The notes beneath the pieces are model-generated. The model did not search any database, had not been told where the DNA came from, and was given only the letters and a program-made list of their open reading frames with translations. From the NCBI GenBank assembly GCA_934524965.1, contig CAKSYU010000002.1, positions 1-64,000 on the forward strand: DNA of 64,000 nucleotides. Direction: 5' to 3'. This DNA is from an uncultured Angelakisella sp. Its GTDB lineage: Bacteria > Bacillota > Clostridia > Oscillospirales > Ruminococcaceae. The translations under genes and the position numbers were made by a program. Positions 33,066 through 41,236 of this stretch are shown here, piece after piece (positions within the stretch are counted from its first letter, which is position 1; every line of letters starts with the position of its first letter).

Positions 33066-34178
33066 ATGAAAAACAAAAAAACACGCAACTTAGTCTGTTC
33101 CCTTCTTCTTGCCGCGGTGCTGGCGGGCTTGCTGCTGCTGATCGATAACAGCCCCTTAAAAAGCTCGATGCTTTCCACCGTGCTGCAAAAAGGTGCGATC
33201 TATGCCCTGCTGGTCGTTTCCATGAACCTGCTGAACGGCTTTACCGGCTTGTTCAGTCTGGGTCAGGCGGGCTTTATGCTGCTGGGCGCCTATACCTACG
33301 CCATTCTTACCATTCCGGTCGATCAGCGCATCAATGTGTATCAGTACTTTGACGGCGGCATTGTGCAGTTCCAGATGCCGCAGATCCCCGCGCTGATCCT
33401 CGCGGGCGTAGTAGCAGCACTGTTCGCGGCGCTTATCGGCGCGCCGGTGCTGCGGCTGAAAAGCGACTACCTCGCCATTGCCACCCTCGGCTTTGCCGAG
33501 ATCATTCGCGCGGTCATTCAGTGGGAGAAGCTGGGACCGCTGACCAATGCCTCCAACATTCTGCGTAAGTTCACCGGCTACGATTCCATTCTGTTCCCGT
33601 TCATTGTTTCCGGCGTCTGCATTGCCCTTATCGTGCTGCTTATCAACTCCACCTACGGGCGGGCGTTCAAGGCAATCCGTGAGGACGAGATCGCAGCGGA
33701 GGCAATGGGCATCAACCTGATGAAGCATAAGATGCTCTCCTTCTGCACCAGCAGCTTCTTTGCGGGCATCGGCGGCGCGCTGCTGGCTATGTTCCAGTAC
33801 AACGCCCACGCCAAGAACTTTACCACCGCTATGACCTACGAGATCCTGCTCATCGTCGTTATCGGCGGCATCGGTTCCATCACCGGCTCCATTCTCGGCT
33901 CGTTCCTGTATGTGGCGTGCAGCGAGTGGTGGCTGCGCTTCCTGGATAACCCCACAATGATCGGCACCTTCAAGGTGCCGCTACTGGGGCACGGCTTCCG
34001 CATGGTGGTATTCTCGGTGGTCATCATGGTCATCGTGCTGTTCTACCGGCAGGGGTTGATGGGTACCAAGGAATTCAGTTGGGACGCTATTTTCGCGTTC
34101 TTCGGCAAGATCGGCAGGTTTTTCAAGAACCTGTTTACCAGCAAAAAATCAGTGAAAGGCGGTGCGGTCCATGAGTAA
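33066..34178 (+). CDS. livM: Branched-chain amino-acid ABC permease LivM
   Basis: 370 residues, about ten membrane helices. YALLVVSMNLLNGFTGLFSLGQAGFM and YGRAFKAIREDEIAAEAMGINLMKHK (ATPase-contact loop) are LivM signatures. It starts 3 bp after livH and its end overlaps livG by 8 bp. Confidence 0.93.
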   Translation: MKNKKTRNLVCSLLLAAVLAGLLLLIDNSPLKSSMLSTVLQKGAIYALLVVSMNLLNGFTGLFSLGQAGFMLLGAYTYAILTIPVDQRINVYQYFDGGIVQFQMPQIPALILAGVVAALFAALIGAPVLRLKSDYLAIATLGFAEIIRAVIQWEKLGPLTNASNILRKFTGYDSILFPFIVSGVCIALIVLLINSTYGRAFKAIREDEIAAEAMGINLMKHKMLSFCTSSFFAGIGGALLAMFQYNAHAKNFTTAMTYEILLIVVIGGIGSITGSILGSFLYVACSEWWLRFLDNPTMIGTFKVPLLGHGFRMVVFSVVIMVIVLFYRQGLMGTKEFSWDAIFAFFGKIGRFFKNLFTSKKSVKGGAVHE

Positions 34179-35019
34179 CTCCGTTCTGAAGCTGGAAAAT
34201 GTCACAATGCAGTTCGGCGGCGTGGTCGCCGTAGATGACCTTTCGATGGAGGTACGGGAGGACGAGATCGTTGCCCTTATCGGGCCCAACGGTGCGGGCA
34301 AAACGACTGCGTTCAATGTGGTGACGGGCGTGTACGCCCCCACCAACGGCTGCCTGTATCTTGATGGCAAGCCCTATCTGTGCGAGCACCCCAGCGGGCG
34401 CGGCAAGCGGGAATATCTGGGCAGCAACGCGGAGAAATTCGTCGGCAGCCCCACCCTGCGCAAAACGCCCGACCAGATTACCAAAATGGGGCTGGCGCGC
34501 ACCTTCCAGAATATCCGGTTGTTCGGCAACCTGACGGTTTTCGATAATGTACTGATCGCCAAGCATATGCGTGCCAAGGGCGGCTTTTTGGCGGCGACCT
34601 TCCACCTGAACTACAAGGAGGAAGCCCGTATGCGCCGTGAGGCGATGGAGCTGCTGGAGATCGTGGGATTGGCGGAGCTGAAGGACGAAACCGCCAGCAA
34701 CCTGCCCTACGGACAGCAGCGGCGGCTGGAGATCGCGCGCGCTTTGGCGACTGACCCCCGACTGCTGATCCTGGACGAACCCGCGGCGGGCATGAATCCG
34801 CAGGAGACAGTGGAGCTGACGGAATTTATCCGTGAGATCCGTGAAAAATTTGGTCTCAGCATTCTGCTGATCGAGCACCACATGAACCTTGTTATGGATA
34901 TTTCCGACCGGATCTATGTGCTGGAATTCGGCAAGCTGATCGCCGAGGGAATCCCCGAGGCGGTGCAGATGGATCAGCGGGTCATAGAAGCGTATTTGGG
35001 GGTGGATCTCGATGCTTAA
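34171..35019 (+). CDS. livG: Branched-chain amino-acid ABC ATPase LivG
   Basis: 282 residues. Walker A GPNGAGKTT, signature LPYGQQRRLEIARAL, Walker B LLILDEPAAGMNPQE and the H-loop LLIEHHMNLV are all intact; the C-terminal EAVQMDQRVIEAYLG is diagnostic of LivG. The ATG at 34171 is preferred over GTG 34162 because AAAGGCGG is correctly spaced. It overlaps livM and livF by 8 bp each. Confidence 0.95.
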   Translation: MSNSVLKLENVTMQFGGVVAVDDLSMEVREDEIVALIGPNGAGKTTAFNVVTGVYAPTNGCLYLDGKPYLCEHPSGRGKREYLGSNAEKFVGSPTLRKTPDQITKMGLARTFQNIRLFGNLTVFDNVLIAKHMRAKGGFLAATFHLNYKEEARMRREAMELLEIVGLAELKDETASNLPYGQQRRLEIARALATDPRLLILDEPAAGMNPQETVELTEFIREIREKFGLSILLIEHHMNLVMDISDRIYVLEFGKLIAEGIPEAVQMDQRVIEAYLGVDLDA

Positions 35020-35710
35020 GGTACAGGAGCTGCAGGTTAATTATGGCGGGATCCGCGCTGTCAAGAACATCTCCTTTGAGGTGCCGGACGGCAGCATCGT
35101 CACGCTGGTAGGCGCCAACGGCGCCGGAAAATCCACCACGCTGCGAACCATTGCCGGTCAGGTCAAGGCACAGGCAGGTTCCATCACCTACAACGGTGAG
35201 GAGCTGCTGGGCAAGCCCAGTGATGAGATCGTCAAGCGCGGCATCACACTGGTGCCGGAGGGGCGGAGGGTCTTTCCCGATATGACGGTGCTGGAGAACA
35301 TGAAGATCGGTGCCTATCTGCGGCGTGAAAAGCTGGATAATGATATAGAATGGTGCTATGAGCTGTTCCCCCGTCTGAAGGAACGCCACTGGCAGCTTGC
35401 CGGTACGCTTTCCGGCGGCGAGCAGCAGATGCTGGCGGTTGCCCGCGCGCTGATGAGCCGTCCCAAGCTGATGATGATGGACGAACCCTCGCTGGGCTTG
35501 GCGCCGCTCATCGTGCGGGATATTTTCCAGATCATAAAGGAAATCAACAAGCAGGGCGTTACGATCCTGCTGATTGAGCAGAACGCCAACATGGCGCTGC
35601 ATACCGCCGATAAGGGCTATGTTATGGAGACCGGCGAGATTATTCTGGAGGGCGCGGGACGCGAGCTTCTGGAAAATCCGGTGATCCGCGAGGCGTATCT
35701 TGGCAAATAA
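35012..35710 (+). CDS. livF: Branched-chain amino-acid ABC ATPase LivF
   Basis: 232 residues. Walker A GANGAGKST, LIV-type VPEGRRVFPDMTVLENMKIG, signature LSGGEQQMLAVARAL and Walker B LMMMDEPSLGLAP. Pairs with LivG as the heterodimeric motor. Last gene of the operon, followed by a terminator. Confidence 0.95.
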   Translation: MLKVQELQVNYGGIRAVKNISFEVPDGSIVTLVGANGAGKSTTLRTIAGQVKAQAGSITYNGEELLGKPSDEIVKRGITLVPEGRRVFPDMTVLENMKIGAYLRREKLDNDIEWCYELFPRLKERHWQLAGTLSGGEQQMLAVARALMSRPKLMMMDEPSLGLAPLIVRDIFQIIKEINKQGVTILLIEQNANMALHTADKGYVMETGEIILEGAGRELLENPVIREAYLGK

Positions 35711-35720
35711 CAGCATATTT

Positions 35721-35752
35721 CCCCCATGGGTTTTCGCCCGTGGGGGATTTTT
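35721..35752 (+). terminator. liv operon terminator
   Basis: CCCCCATGGG / CCCGTGGGGG with a 6-nt loop, then ATTTTT. Confidence 0.88.
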
Positions 35753-35768
35753 ATGCCATGGGGGGACT

Positions 35769-35796
35769 TTGCAAAATCGCCGTAAAATGGTATGAT
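35769..35796 (+). promoter_or_regulatory. Promoter of the KdpD/KdpE-like pair
   Basis: TTGCAA (35769-35774), 16 bp, TATGAT (35791-35796). The -10 overlaps an in-frame ATG at 35792, which is therefore unlikely to be the start. Confidence 0.65.
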
Positions 35797-35830
35797 TATG
35801 CCAAAGAGGGAAAAAGGGAGGGAAGCCCCT

Positions 35831-36913
35831 ATGCCGCCCATTGAGCGGGACGAGACCTATACCAAGTGGGAGCAGGACGCCATTACCATGCTGCTGCTGC
35901 ATCTTTGCGCCCTGCTGATCTGTCTGTATCTGGGCAGGCTGGGCTATGCCGAGGATACCGCGCCGGTCATCTTTGTGCTGGCGGTATTCCTTACCGGCTT
36001 TTTTACCGATGGCTACCTGTGGAGTCTTTTGGGTTCGCTGCTTTCGGTCTTCGTGGTCAATTACTTCTTTACTGAGCCGTTTTCCAAGCTGAGCTTTTCA
36101 GGTCCCGGATACCCCATCACCTTTGTCACACTGTTTGTGGTAGGCATTTTGACCGGCACCATGACGGTACGCAGCCGCGACCAGCAGCGCCTAAGAGCAG
36201 AAAACGAAAAGGAGCGCACCCGCGGCAACCTGCTGCGCGCGGTCAGCCATGACCTGCGCACCCCGCTGACGGCGATCTCCGGCGCCATCAATACGGTGCT
36301 GGAGCAGCAGGAAACGCTGCCGCCCGAAAAGCAGCGGGAGCTGCTGCGAAGCGCCGAGGAGGAAGCGGACTGGCTGATCCACATGGTGGAAAACCTGCTG
36401 ACCATCACACGGCTGAACGGGGACGGCGAAACAAGGCTCATCACCCAGCCGGAGGCGGTGGAGGAGATCATGGCGGGAGCTGCCGCCAAATTCCGCCGCC
36501 GCTACCCCGATTTTTCCGTAAAGGTGACGGCGCCGGAAGAACTGCTGATGGCGCCGATGGACGCCACCCTGATGGAGCAGGTGCTGCTGAACCTGCTGGA
36601 AAACGCCGCCCTGCACGGGGAGAATGTGACCGATATCCTGTTGACTGCCCGCCGGCACGGGGATAAGGCGGAGATACGGGTGGAGGATAACGGCGTGGGG
36701 CTGGACAGCCACCGACTGGAAAATGTATTTGACGGGGTGCGTACCCGTTCCGAGCAGACCGGCAGCGACCGCCGCAATATGGGCATCGGGCTGACGGTAT
36801 GCCGCACCATTGTAAATGCACACGGCGGCGAGATCACCGCCGCCAACCGCCCGCAGGGAGGCGCCTGTTTCTGCATCACGCTGCCGATAGAGGAGGACAA
36901 AGGCAATGAATAA
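35831..36913 (+). CDS. Short KdpD-like sensor histidine kinase
   Basis: 360 residues from ATG 35831 (GGGAGG upstream). Residues about 17-112 form the four-helix DUF4118 membrane domain typical of KdpD (VFLTGFFTDGYLWSLLGSLL, VNYFFTEPFSKLSFSGPGY). The phospho-acceptor is His140 in SHDLRTPLTAIS; the ATPase part has NLLENAALHG, VEDNGVGL and GIGLTVCRTIV. The large N-terminal KdpD/Usp input domain is absent, and no kdpFABC genes are near, so the stimulus may not be potassium. Overlaps the regulator by 8 bp. Confidence 0.9.
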   Translation: MPPIERDETYTKWEQDAITMLLLHLCALLICLYLGRLGYAEDTAPVIFVLAVFLTGFFTDGYLWSLLGSLLSVFVVNYFFTEPFSKLSFSGPGYPITFVTLFVVGILTGTMTVRSRDQQRLRAENEKERTRGNLLRAVSHDLRTPLTAISGAINTVLEQQETLPPEKQRELLRSAEEEADWLIHMVENLLTITRLNGDGETRLITQPEAVEEIMAGAAAKFRRRYPDFSVKVTAPEELLMAPMDATLMEQVLLNLLENAALHGENVTDILLTARRHGDKAEIRVEDNGVGLDSHRLENVFDGVRTRSEQTGSDRRNMGIGLTVCRTIVNAHGGEITAANRPQGGACFCITLPIEEDKGNE

Positions 36914-37586
36914 AATCCTGATCGTAGAGGACGAGTTTTCCATTAGTAACTTTATGAAGACGGTGCTGGAGGGCGACGGCTACACCGTGGAGGTCGCTAC
37001 CTGCGCGGCACAGGCACGCACGGCGCTGGGCAGGACGGAATTCTGCGCCATGCTGCTGGATCTGGGGCTGCCTGATGCCGATGGACTGGCGCTGCTGCGG
37101 GAGCTGCGGCAGCGGTATGCCCTGCCGGTCATTGTGGTCTCCGCCCGTACCGAGGAAAGCGAAAAGGTCGCCGCACTGGACAGCGGCGCCGATGACTATA
37201 TCACCAAGCCGTTTGGCTCGCCGGAGCTTCTGGCGCGTATCCGCGCGGCGCTGCGCCGTGCCAGTCCCTCCGCCAATACCTCCGCCTTTACCACCGGCGA
37301 TCTGACCATCGACTACGATAAACATTTGGTAACGCTGGCAGGGCAGCCGGTACACCTGACCGCCAACGAATACCGGCTGGTGGAGCTTTTAAGCCGCAGC
37401 GCGGGCAAGGTACTGACCTATGACCGCATCAGCGAGGCGATGTGGGGCGACGCCGCGGGCGGCAACAGCCAGCTGCTGCGCGTCAACATGGCGAATATCC
37501 GCCGTAAGCTGGAGCAGAACCCCGCCGAGCCGCAGTATATTCTTACCGAGATCGGCGTCGGCTACCGCATGCGGGAGCCGAATTGA
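36906..37586 (+). CDS. KdpE-like OmpR/PhoB response regulator
   Basis: 226 residues: receiver with acidic pocket IVEDE, phospho-acceptor Asp52 (LLDLGLPDADG) and switch Lys in YITKPFG, then a winged helix (LTANEYRLVELLSRSAGKVLTYDRI and VNMANIRRKLE...TEIGVGYRM). Regulators of this class bind direct repeats about 11 bp apart, the spacing seen at the divergent promoters near 39.1 kb; that link is inference. Confidence 0.93.
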   Translation: MNKILIVEDEFSISNFMKTVLEGDGYTVEVATCAAQARTALGRTEFCAMLLDLGLPDADGLALLRELRQRYALPVIVVSARTEESEKVAALDSGADDYITKPFGSPELLARIRAALRRASPSANTSAFTTGDLTIDYDKHLVTLAGQPVHLTANEYRLVELLSRSAGKVLTYDRISEAMWGDAAGGNSQLLRVNMANIRRKLEQNPAEPQYILTEIGVGYRMREPN

Positions 37587-37601
37587 CCGGGCAAACAAGA
37601 A

Positions 37602-37634
37602 CCCCCTATCCAACGCGGATAGGGGGCTTTCTGC
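37602..37634 (+). terminator. Terminator of the two-component operon
   Basis: CCCCCTATCC / GGATAGGGGG, loop AACGC, then CTTTCTGCTTTTT. The reverse strand reads TTCTTGTTTG after the stem, so it may also help the convergent DUF4956 gene. Confidence 0.85.
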
Positions 37635-37637
37635 TTT

Positions 37638-38300
37638 TTACAGGCTTTCGTGGGTCTCCTCGCGGCAGCAGGTGATGTTCAGGTTGCCGTTGCGGCAGCG
37701 CAGTTCGTCCAAAAATGCCTTGGGCACCGGCTCCTGCCGCAGGTTAATGCGGTAGCGCAGCTCATACAGGGTGCCCATGTTGGTGGTTTTCACCTTTTCC
37801 AGTGTGTGGGCGGTGGTGTAGCGCTCGAACAGGTCATCAAACAGTCCGTCGTAGTCCAGATCCTCCGGAATGGTGATCTTGAGGATACGGGCATCATCGC
37901 CCCGCTGCCCGAAGCGCAGTGCGGTAAGCGCCAGCATAACGCCTGCCAGAATGACAAACAGCAGCACGGCAAGTACAACATAGCCCATACCGGTGGCAAG
38001 ACCGATCGCCATGGCAAGGAAGATCGCGGCGATCTCTCGGGCGGAGCCGGGCGCGGAACGGAAGCGCACCAGGCTGAACGCGCCGGCAACGGCGATCCCT
38101 GCGCCGATGCTGCCATTGACCAGCATAATGACGGCCTGTACCACTGCCGGCAGGATCGCCAGTGTGACGGCAAGGCTTTGGGTGCTGCGGCTGCGGTAGC
38201 CCGCCACCAGCGCAATACCGATACCCAGCAGCAGCGATACGCCGGTACAGATGAGGAAAGAAGTAAGGGTGATCTCGGTTCCTAAAATAGAGTTAAGCAC
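37638..38300 (-). CDS. DUF4956 membrane protein
   Basis: 220 residues with about four membrane helices. The central GAFSLVRFRSAPGSAREIAAIF segment and a C-terminal cytosolic domain of about 90 residues with ILKITIPEDLDYDGLFDDLFE match DUF4956. The family commonly accompanies VTC-type polyphosphate polymerases, as here, where it overlaps the VTC gene by 8 bp; it may be a membrane partner that moves or anchors the product. That role is inference. Confidence 0.9.
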   Translation of the reverse strand: MLNSILGTEITLTSFLICTGVSLLLGIGIALVAGYRSRSTQSLAVTLAILPAVVQAVIMLVNGSIGAGIAVAGAFSLVRFRSAPGSAREIAAIFLAMAIGLATGMGYVVLAVLLFVILAGVMLALTALRFGQRGDDARILKITIPEDLDYDGLFDDLFERYTTAHTLEKVKTTNMGTLYELRYRINLRQEPVPKAFLDELRCRNGNLNITCCREETHESL

Positions 38301-39039
38301 AGCGATGCGCCCCCTTGGAGTAGTTTGTCAGGATTGGGGTTCCCGTTTCCTCGCACATTGCCTTGTAGCAGGCGCCGTATTTGGAAAACGATGTGGGGTA
38401 GATGCGAAGGGCGGAAAGCGACCGGCAGAGCCACAGCGGGCAGGCGCCCGGGATCTTGACCTCCATCAGAATCTGATCCTCCGGCAAGAGGAGTTTACCG
38501 TCATTGCCGGCGTCCAGCGTCAGGCGGTCGGTGCGCCAGCGGATATTGCGGTCAAAGGTGATCCGCAGCTCCGGTTCCTCGGTACCAGCCCACGCGGTAC
38601 GGTCGTACCCGATGAACATACGCGGGACGGTTTCATAGAACCGCTGGAACCACTGCAGCTCCTGCCCGATCTGTCCCCACTCGGCGGGGGCGGTATCGGT
38701 GCGGAGGAAATGCTCCGCCTGCGGCAGAGGGGCGGTAACACGGCGTTTATACACAATGCCGCCGCACTTCTTTTTCAGCTCCACAAAGATCTTATCCTCG
38801 GCTGTGGGTACGCCGTAGCTGCGCAGCCGCAGCTTTTCTTTATAGGCGGGCTTTTCCAGCGAGGCACGGATCAGCCGGTAATTCTCGGTATCACAGTAGA
38901 TGTTGCCGATGGCGTATTCGCCGTAGCGGTCGGCGGTCATGTGCCGGCGCATCTCGCCCAGCAGGGCTTCCATCTGCGCGGGAGAAATAAAGTATTTCTT
39001 TTCGATGCGCCGGAAGCAGAACTGTGTGGTGTTTGCCAT
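38293..39039 (-). CDS. VTC-domain polyphosphate polymerase
   Basis: 248 residues forming one VTC domain, a triphosphate-tunnel fold that makes polyphosphate from ATP in the yeast relative Vtc4. RIEKKYFISPAQ, IGNIYCDTENYRLIRASLEKP, YKEKLRLRSYG, KIFVELKKKCGGIVYKRR, LMEVKIPGACP and SFSKYGACYK supply the basic and acidic tunnel residues. No SPX domain or membrane helix is present. ATG 39039 has AAAGGAG; an in-frame start at 39069 lacks one. Confidence 0.9.
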   Translation of the reverse strand: MANTTQFCFRRIEKKYFISPAQMEALLGEMRRHMTADRYGEYAIGNIYCDTENYRLIRASLEKPAYKEKLRLRSYGVPTAEDKIFVELKKKCGGIVYKRRVTAPLPQAEHFLRTDTAPAEWGQIGQELQWFQRFYETVPRMFIGYDRTAWAGTEEPELRITFDRNIRWRTDRLTLDAGNDGKLLLPEDQILMEVKIPGACPLWLCRSLSALRIYPTSFSKYGACYKAMCEETGTPILTNYSKGAHRCA

Positions 39040-39070
39040 ATCGGACACTCCTTTCGGATTTGATGGCATT

Positions 39071-39151
39071 ATCTTATAGCTGCCGCCTAAAGCCTGCCTA
39101 AAGGGAAAAAATTATTTTCTTTAACTTTTCTTTAGCAACCGGCTTTAAGAT
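39071..39151. promoter_or_regulatory. Divergent promoters with phased CTTTA repeats
   Basis: Plus strand: CTTTAAC (39119-39125), N4, CTTTAGC (39130-39136), N9, TAAGAT -10 (39146-39151). Minus strand: CTTTAGG, N4, CTTTAGG (within 39086-39103), N9, TAAGAT -10 (39071-39076). Both copies have an 11-bp period, identical distance to the -10 and no usable -35. An extra CTTTAAG (39143-39149) overlaps the plus -10. This looks like a response-regulator activation site serving both operons. Confidence 0.75.
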
Positions 39152-39183
39152 AGGGACATCAACCGAAAGGAGGAGCATTCCCT

Positions 39184-40998
39184 ATGAAACGCAAATACCG
39201 CATTTTATCTATTATAATAAGCGCCGCACTGATGGCAGGCTGCCTGACTGCCTGCGGCGAAAACGGCACCACCCCCGGCGGCAGTACCACCGATGGGAAT
39301 ACAGCGACTACCGTGACCGGCGGAGAAACCACCGTCACCACACCGGAGCTTCCTGCTGATGTGGAGGCGCCCGATATGACCGACGCCGTAACCATCTCCC
39401 TCTCCAGCGAAACGGCGACCGTGACCGGCTCCGGCGCAGAGGTCGCGGACGGTGTTGTGACCATCACGGCGGGCGGCACCTATGTGATCACCGGCACCAT
39501 GACCGAGGGACGCATCATTGTAAATGTCCCCAAGGAGGAGGTCACGCTGGTTCTGCAAAATGCCTCCGTGACCTGCTCCACCGGCAGTCCCCTGTATGTG
39601 TATAAGTCCAAAACGACCACCATCTACCTGCCGGACGGTACCGCAAGCACCCTGACCGATGGGGCAAGCTACACCTTTAATGACAGCTATTCCTCGGCGG
39701 AGGAGGACGAACCGAATGCCTGCCTCTATTCCAAGTCCGATCTGATCATTGCCGGCACCGGCAGTCTGACCGTAAAGGCAAACTACAATAACGGCATTAC
39801 CGGCAAGGATACCCTGCTCATCGAAAAGGCGACCGTGACCGTAACTGCCGCCAACCACGGCATCAACGGCAAAGACAGCCTGACCGTCAAGAACGCTGCC
39901 GTTACCGTAACCGGCGGCGGAGACGCTCTGCGTTCCACCAACGACAGCGACAGCACCCTCGGCTATATCGTTATCGCCGACAGCACCTTAAACCTTACCG
40001 CAGGCGAGGACGGGATCCAGGCGGAGACCACCCTGATCATCAGCGGCGGTACCACCACCGTGACCACCGCAGGCGGGGCGGGCGGCTCCATCAGCAGCGA
40101 TGCCAGCGCCAAGGGTCTGAAAGCCGGCACAAATCTCACCGTTACCGGCGGCACCTTTGAGCTGAATTGCTGCGACGACGCCATTCATGCCAACGGCGAT
40201 GTGACGATCAGCGGCGGCAGCTTCACCATCGCCACCGGCGATGATGGCATGCATGCCGATGATACCCTGACCATCAGCGGCGGTACCATCAATATCACCC
40301 GCAGCTACGAGGGGCTGGAGGGCGCCACCGTCAACATCACCGGCGGCAATATCTCCCTTGTTGCCAGCGATGACGGCATCAACGCGGCGGGCGGCAGCGA
40401 CCAGAGCGGCTTCGGCGGGTTCTTCATGGATCAGTTCGGCGGCTCGGGCGACTACCTCATCAGCATCTCCGGCGGCGTTATCAATATTGATGCTTCCGGC
40501 GACGGCATCGACTCCAACGGCGATATCGAAATTTCCGGCGGCGAGCTGTACATCAGCGGACCGACCTCCAACGGCGACGGCGCCATCGACTGCGACGGCA
40601 GCGCCACCATTACCGGCGGCATCGTGGTGGCGGCAGGCTCCACCGGCATGGCGGAAAACTTCGGCAATGCCTCCACACAGGGCAGCATTCTGGTGAACCT
40701 TTCCGGCAGCGCCGGTCAGACCATCACGCTGAAGGATTCTGACGGCAATGTGCTGGTCAGCTACACCCCCACCAAGAGCTACGGCTGCGTGGTCATCAGC
40801 GCCCCCGGCATTGTCCAGGGCGGTACCTACACCATCACTGCCGGCAGCGCCAGCACCACCGTCACCATGAGCAGCCTCATCTACGGCAGCGGCATGGGCG
40901 GCTTCGGCGGCGGCAGCATGGGCGGCGGCGGAATGGGCGGTCAGCAGCCCCCGCAGGGCGGCGGCAATATGGGCGGAGGTCCCGGCGGACGGGGCTAA
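39184..40998 (+). CDS. DUF4353-type carbohydrate-binding beta-helix lipoprotein
   Basis: 604 residues. The signal MKRKYRILSIIISAALMAGC ends at a lipobox (LMAGC; a second Cys follows at LTAC). A Thr/Gly-rich linker leads to a long right-handed beta-helix built from units such as LTISGGTxNIT, DDGIHA and GIDSNGDIEISGG at about 110-470, and the tail (about 570-604) is Gly/Met-rich. The family (DUF4353, often called carbohydrate-binding) is typically found near VTC/DUF4956 and CotH genes. GGAGGAG site; divergent from the polymerase. Confidence 0.85.
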   Translation: MKRKYRILSIIISAALMAGCLTACGENGTTPGGSTTDGNTATTVTGGETTVTTPELPADVEAPDMTDAVTISLSSETATVTGSGAEVADGVVTITAGGTYVITGTMTEGRIIVNVPKEEVTLVLQNASVTCSTGSPLYVYKSKTTTIYLPDGTASTLTDGASYTFNDSYSSAEEDEPNACLYSKSDLIIAGTGSLTVKANYNNGITGKDTLLIEKATVTVTAANHGINGKDSLTVKNAAVTVTGGGDALRSTNDSDSTLGYIVIADSTLNLTAGEDGIQAETTLIISGGTTTVTTAGGAGGSISSDASAKGLKAGTNLTVTGGTFELNCCDDAIHANGDVTISGGSFTIATGDDGMHADDTLTISGGTINITRSYEGLEGATVNITGGNISLVASDDGINAAGGSDQSGFGGFFMDQFGGSGDYLISISGGVINIDASGDGIDSNGDIEISGGELYISGPTSNGDGAIDCDGSATITGGIVVAAGSTGMAENFGNASTQGSILVNLSGSAGQTITLKDSDGNVLVSYTPTKSYGCVVISAPGIVQGGTYTITAGSASTTVTMSSLIYGSGMGGFGGGSMGGGGMGGQQPPQGGGNMGGGPGGRG

Positions 40999-41076
40999 GC
41001 TGCCAGAGAAAGCCCCGCCAAGAGCGCATCTTTCCTCCGGCTCACCGGAAAAAGACAACAGAAACCGATCCCCCAA

Positions 41077-41109
41077 GGGGACCCTTACCGACAGGGTCCC
41101 CGCTTTTTA
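41077..41109 (+). terminator. Terminator of the beta-helix lipoprotein
   Basis: GGGGACCCT / AGGGTCCCC, 7-nt loop, then GCTTTTTATT. Confidence 0.9.
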
Positions 41110-41139
41110 TTCCCCAAAAGCTGCGCTTCGCGCCGGGGC

Positions 41140-41169
41140 TTGCAACGGGGCAGTCGCATCTGCTACAAT
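41140..41169 (+). promoter_or_regulatory. Promoter of the SHOCT protein
   Basis: TTGCAA (41140-41145), 18 bp, TACAAT (41164-41169). Confidence 0.7.
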
Positions 41170-41236
41170 AAGGTGGGAACAATACCGCCATCTCGGGCGG
41201 CACCACAAAAAACAGTGTGACAGGAGGATAATATTT

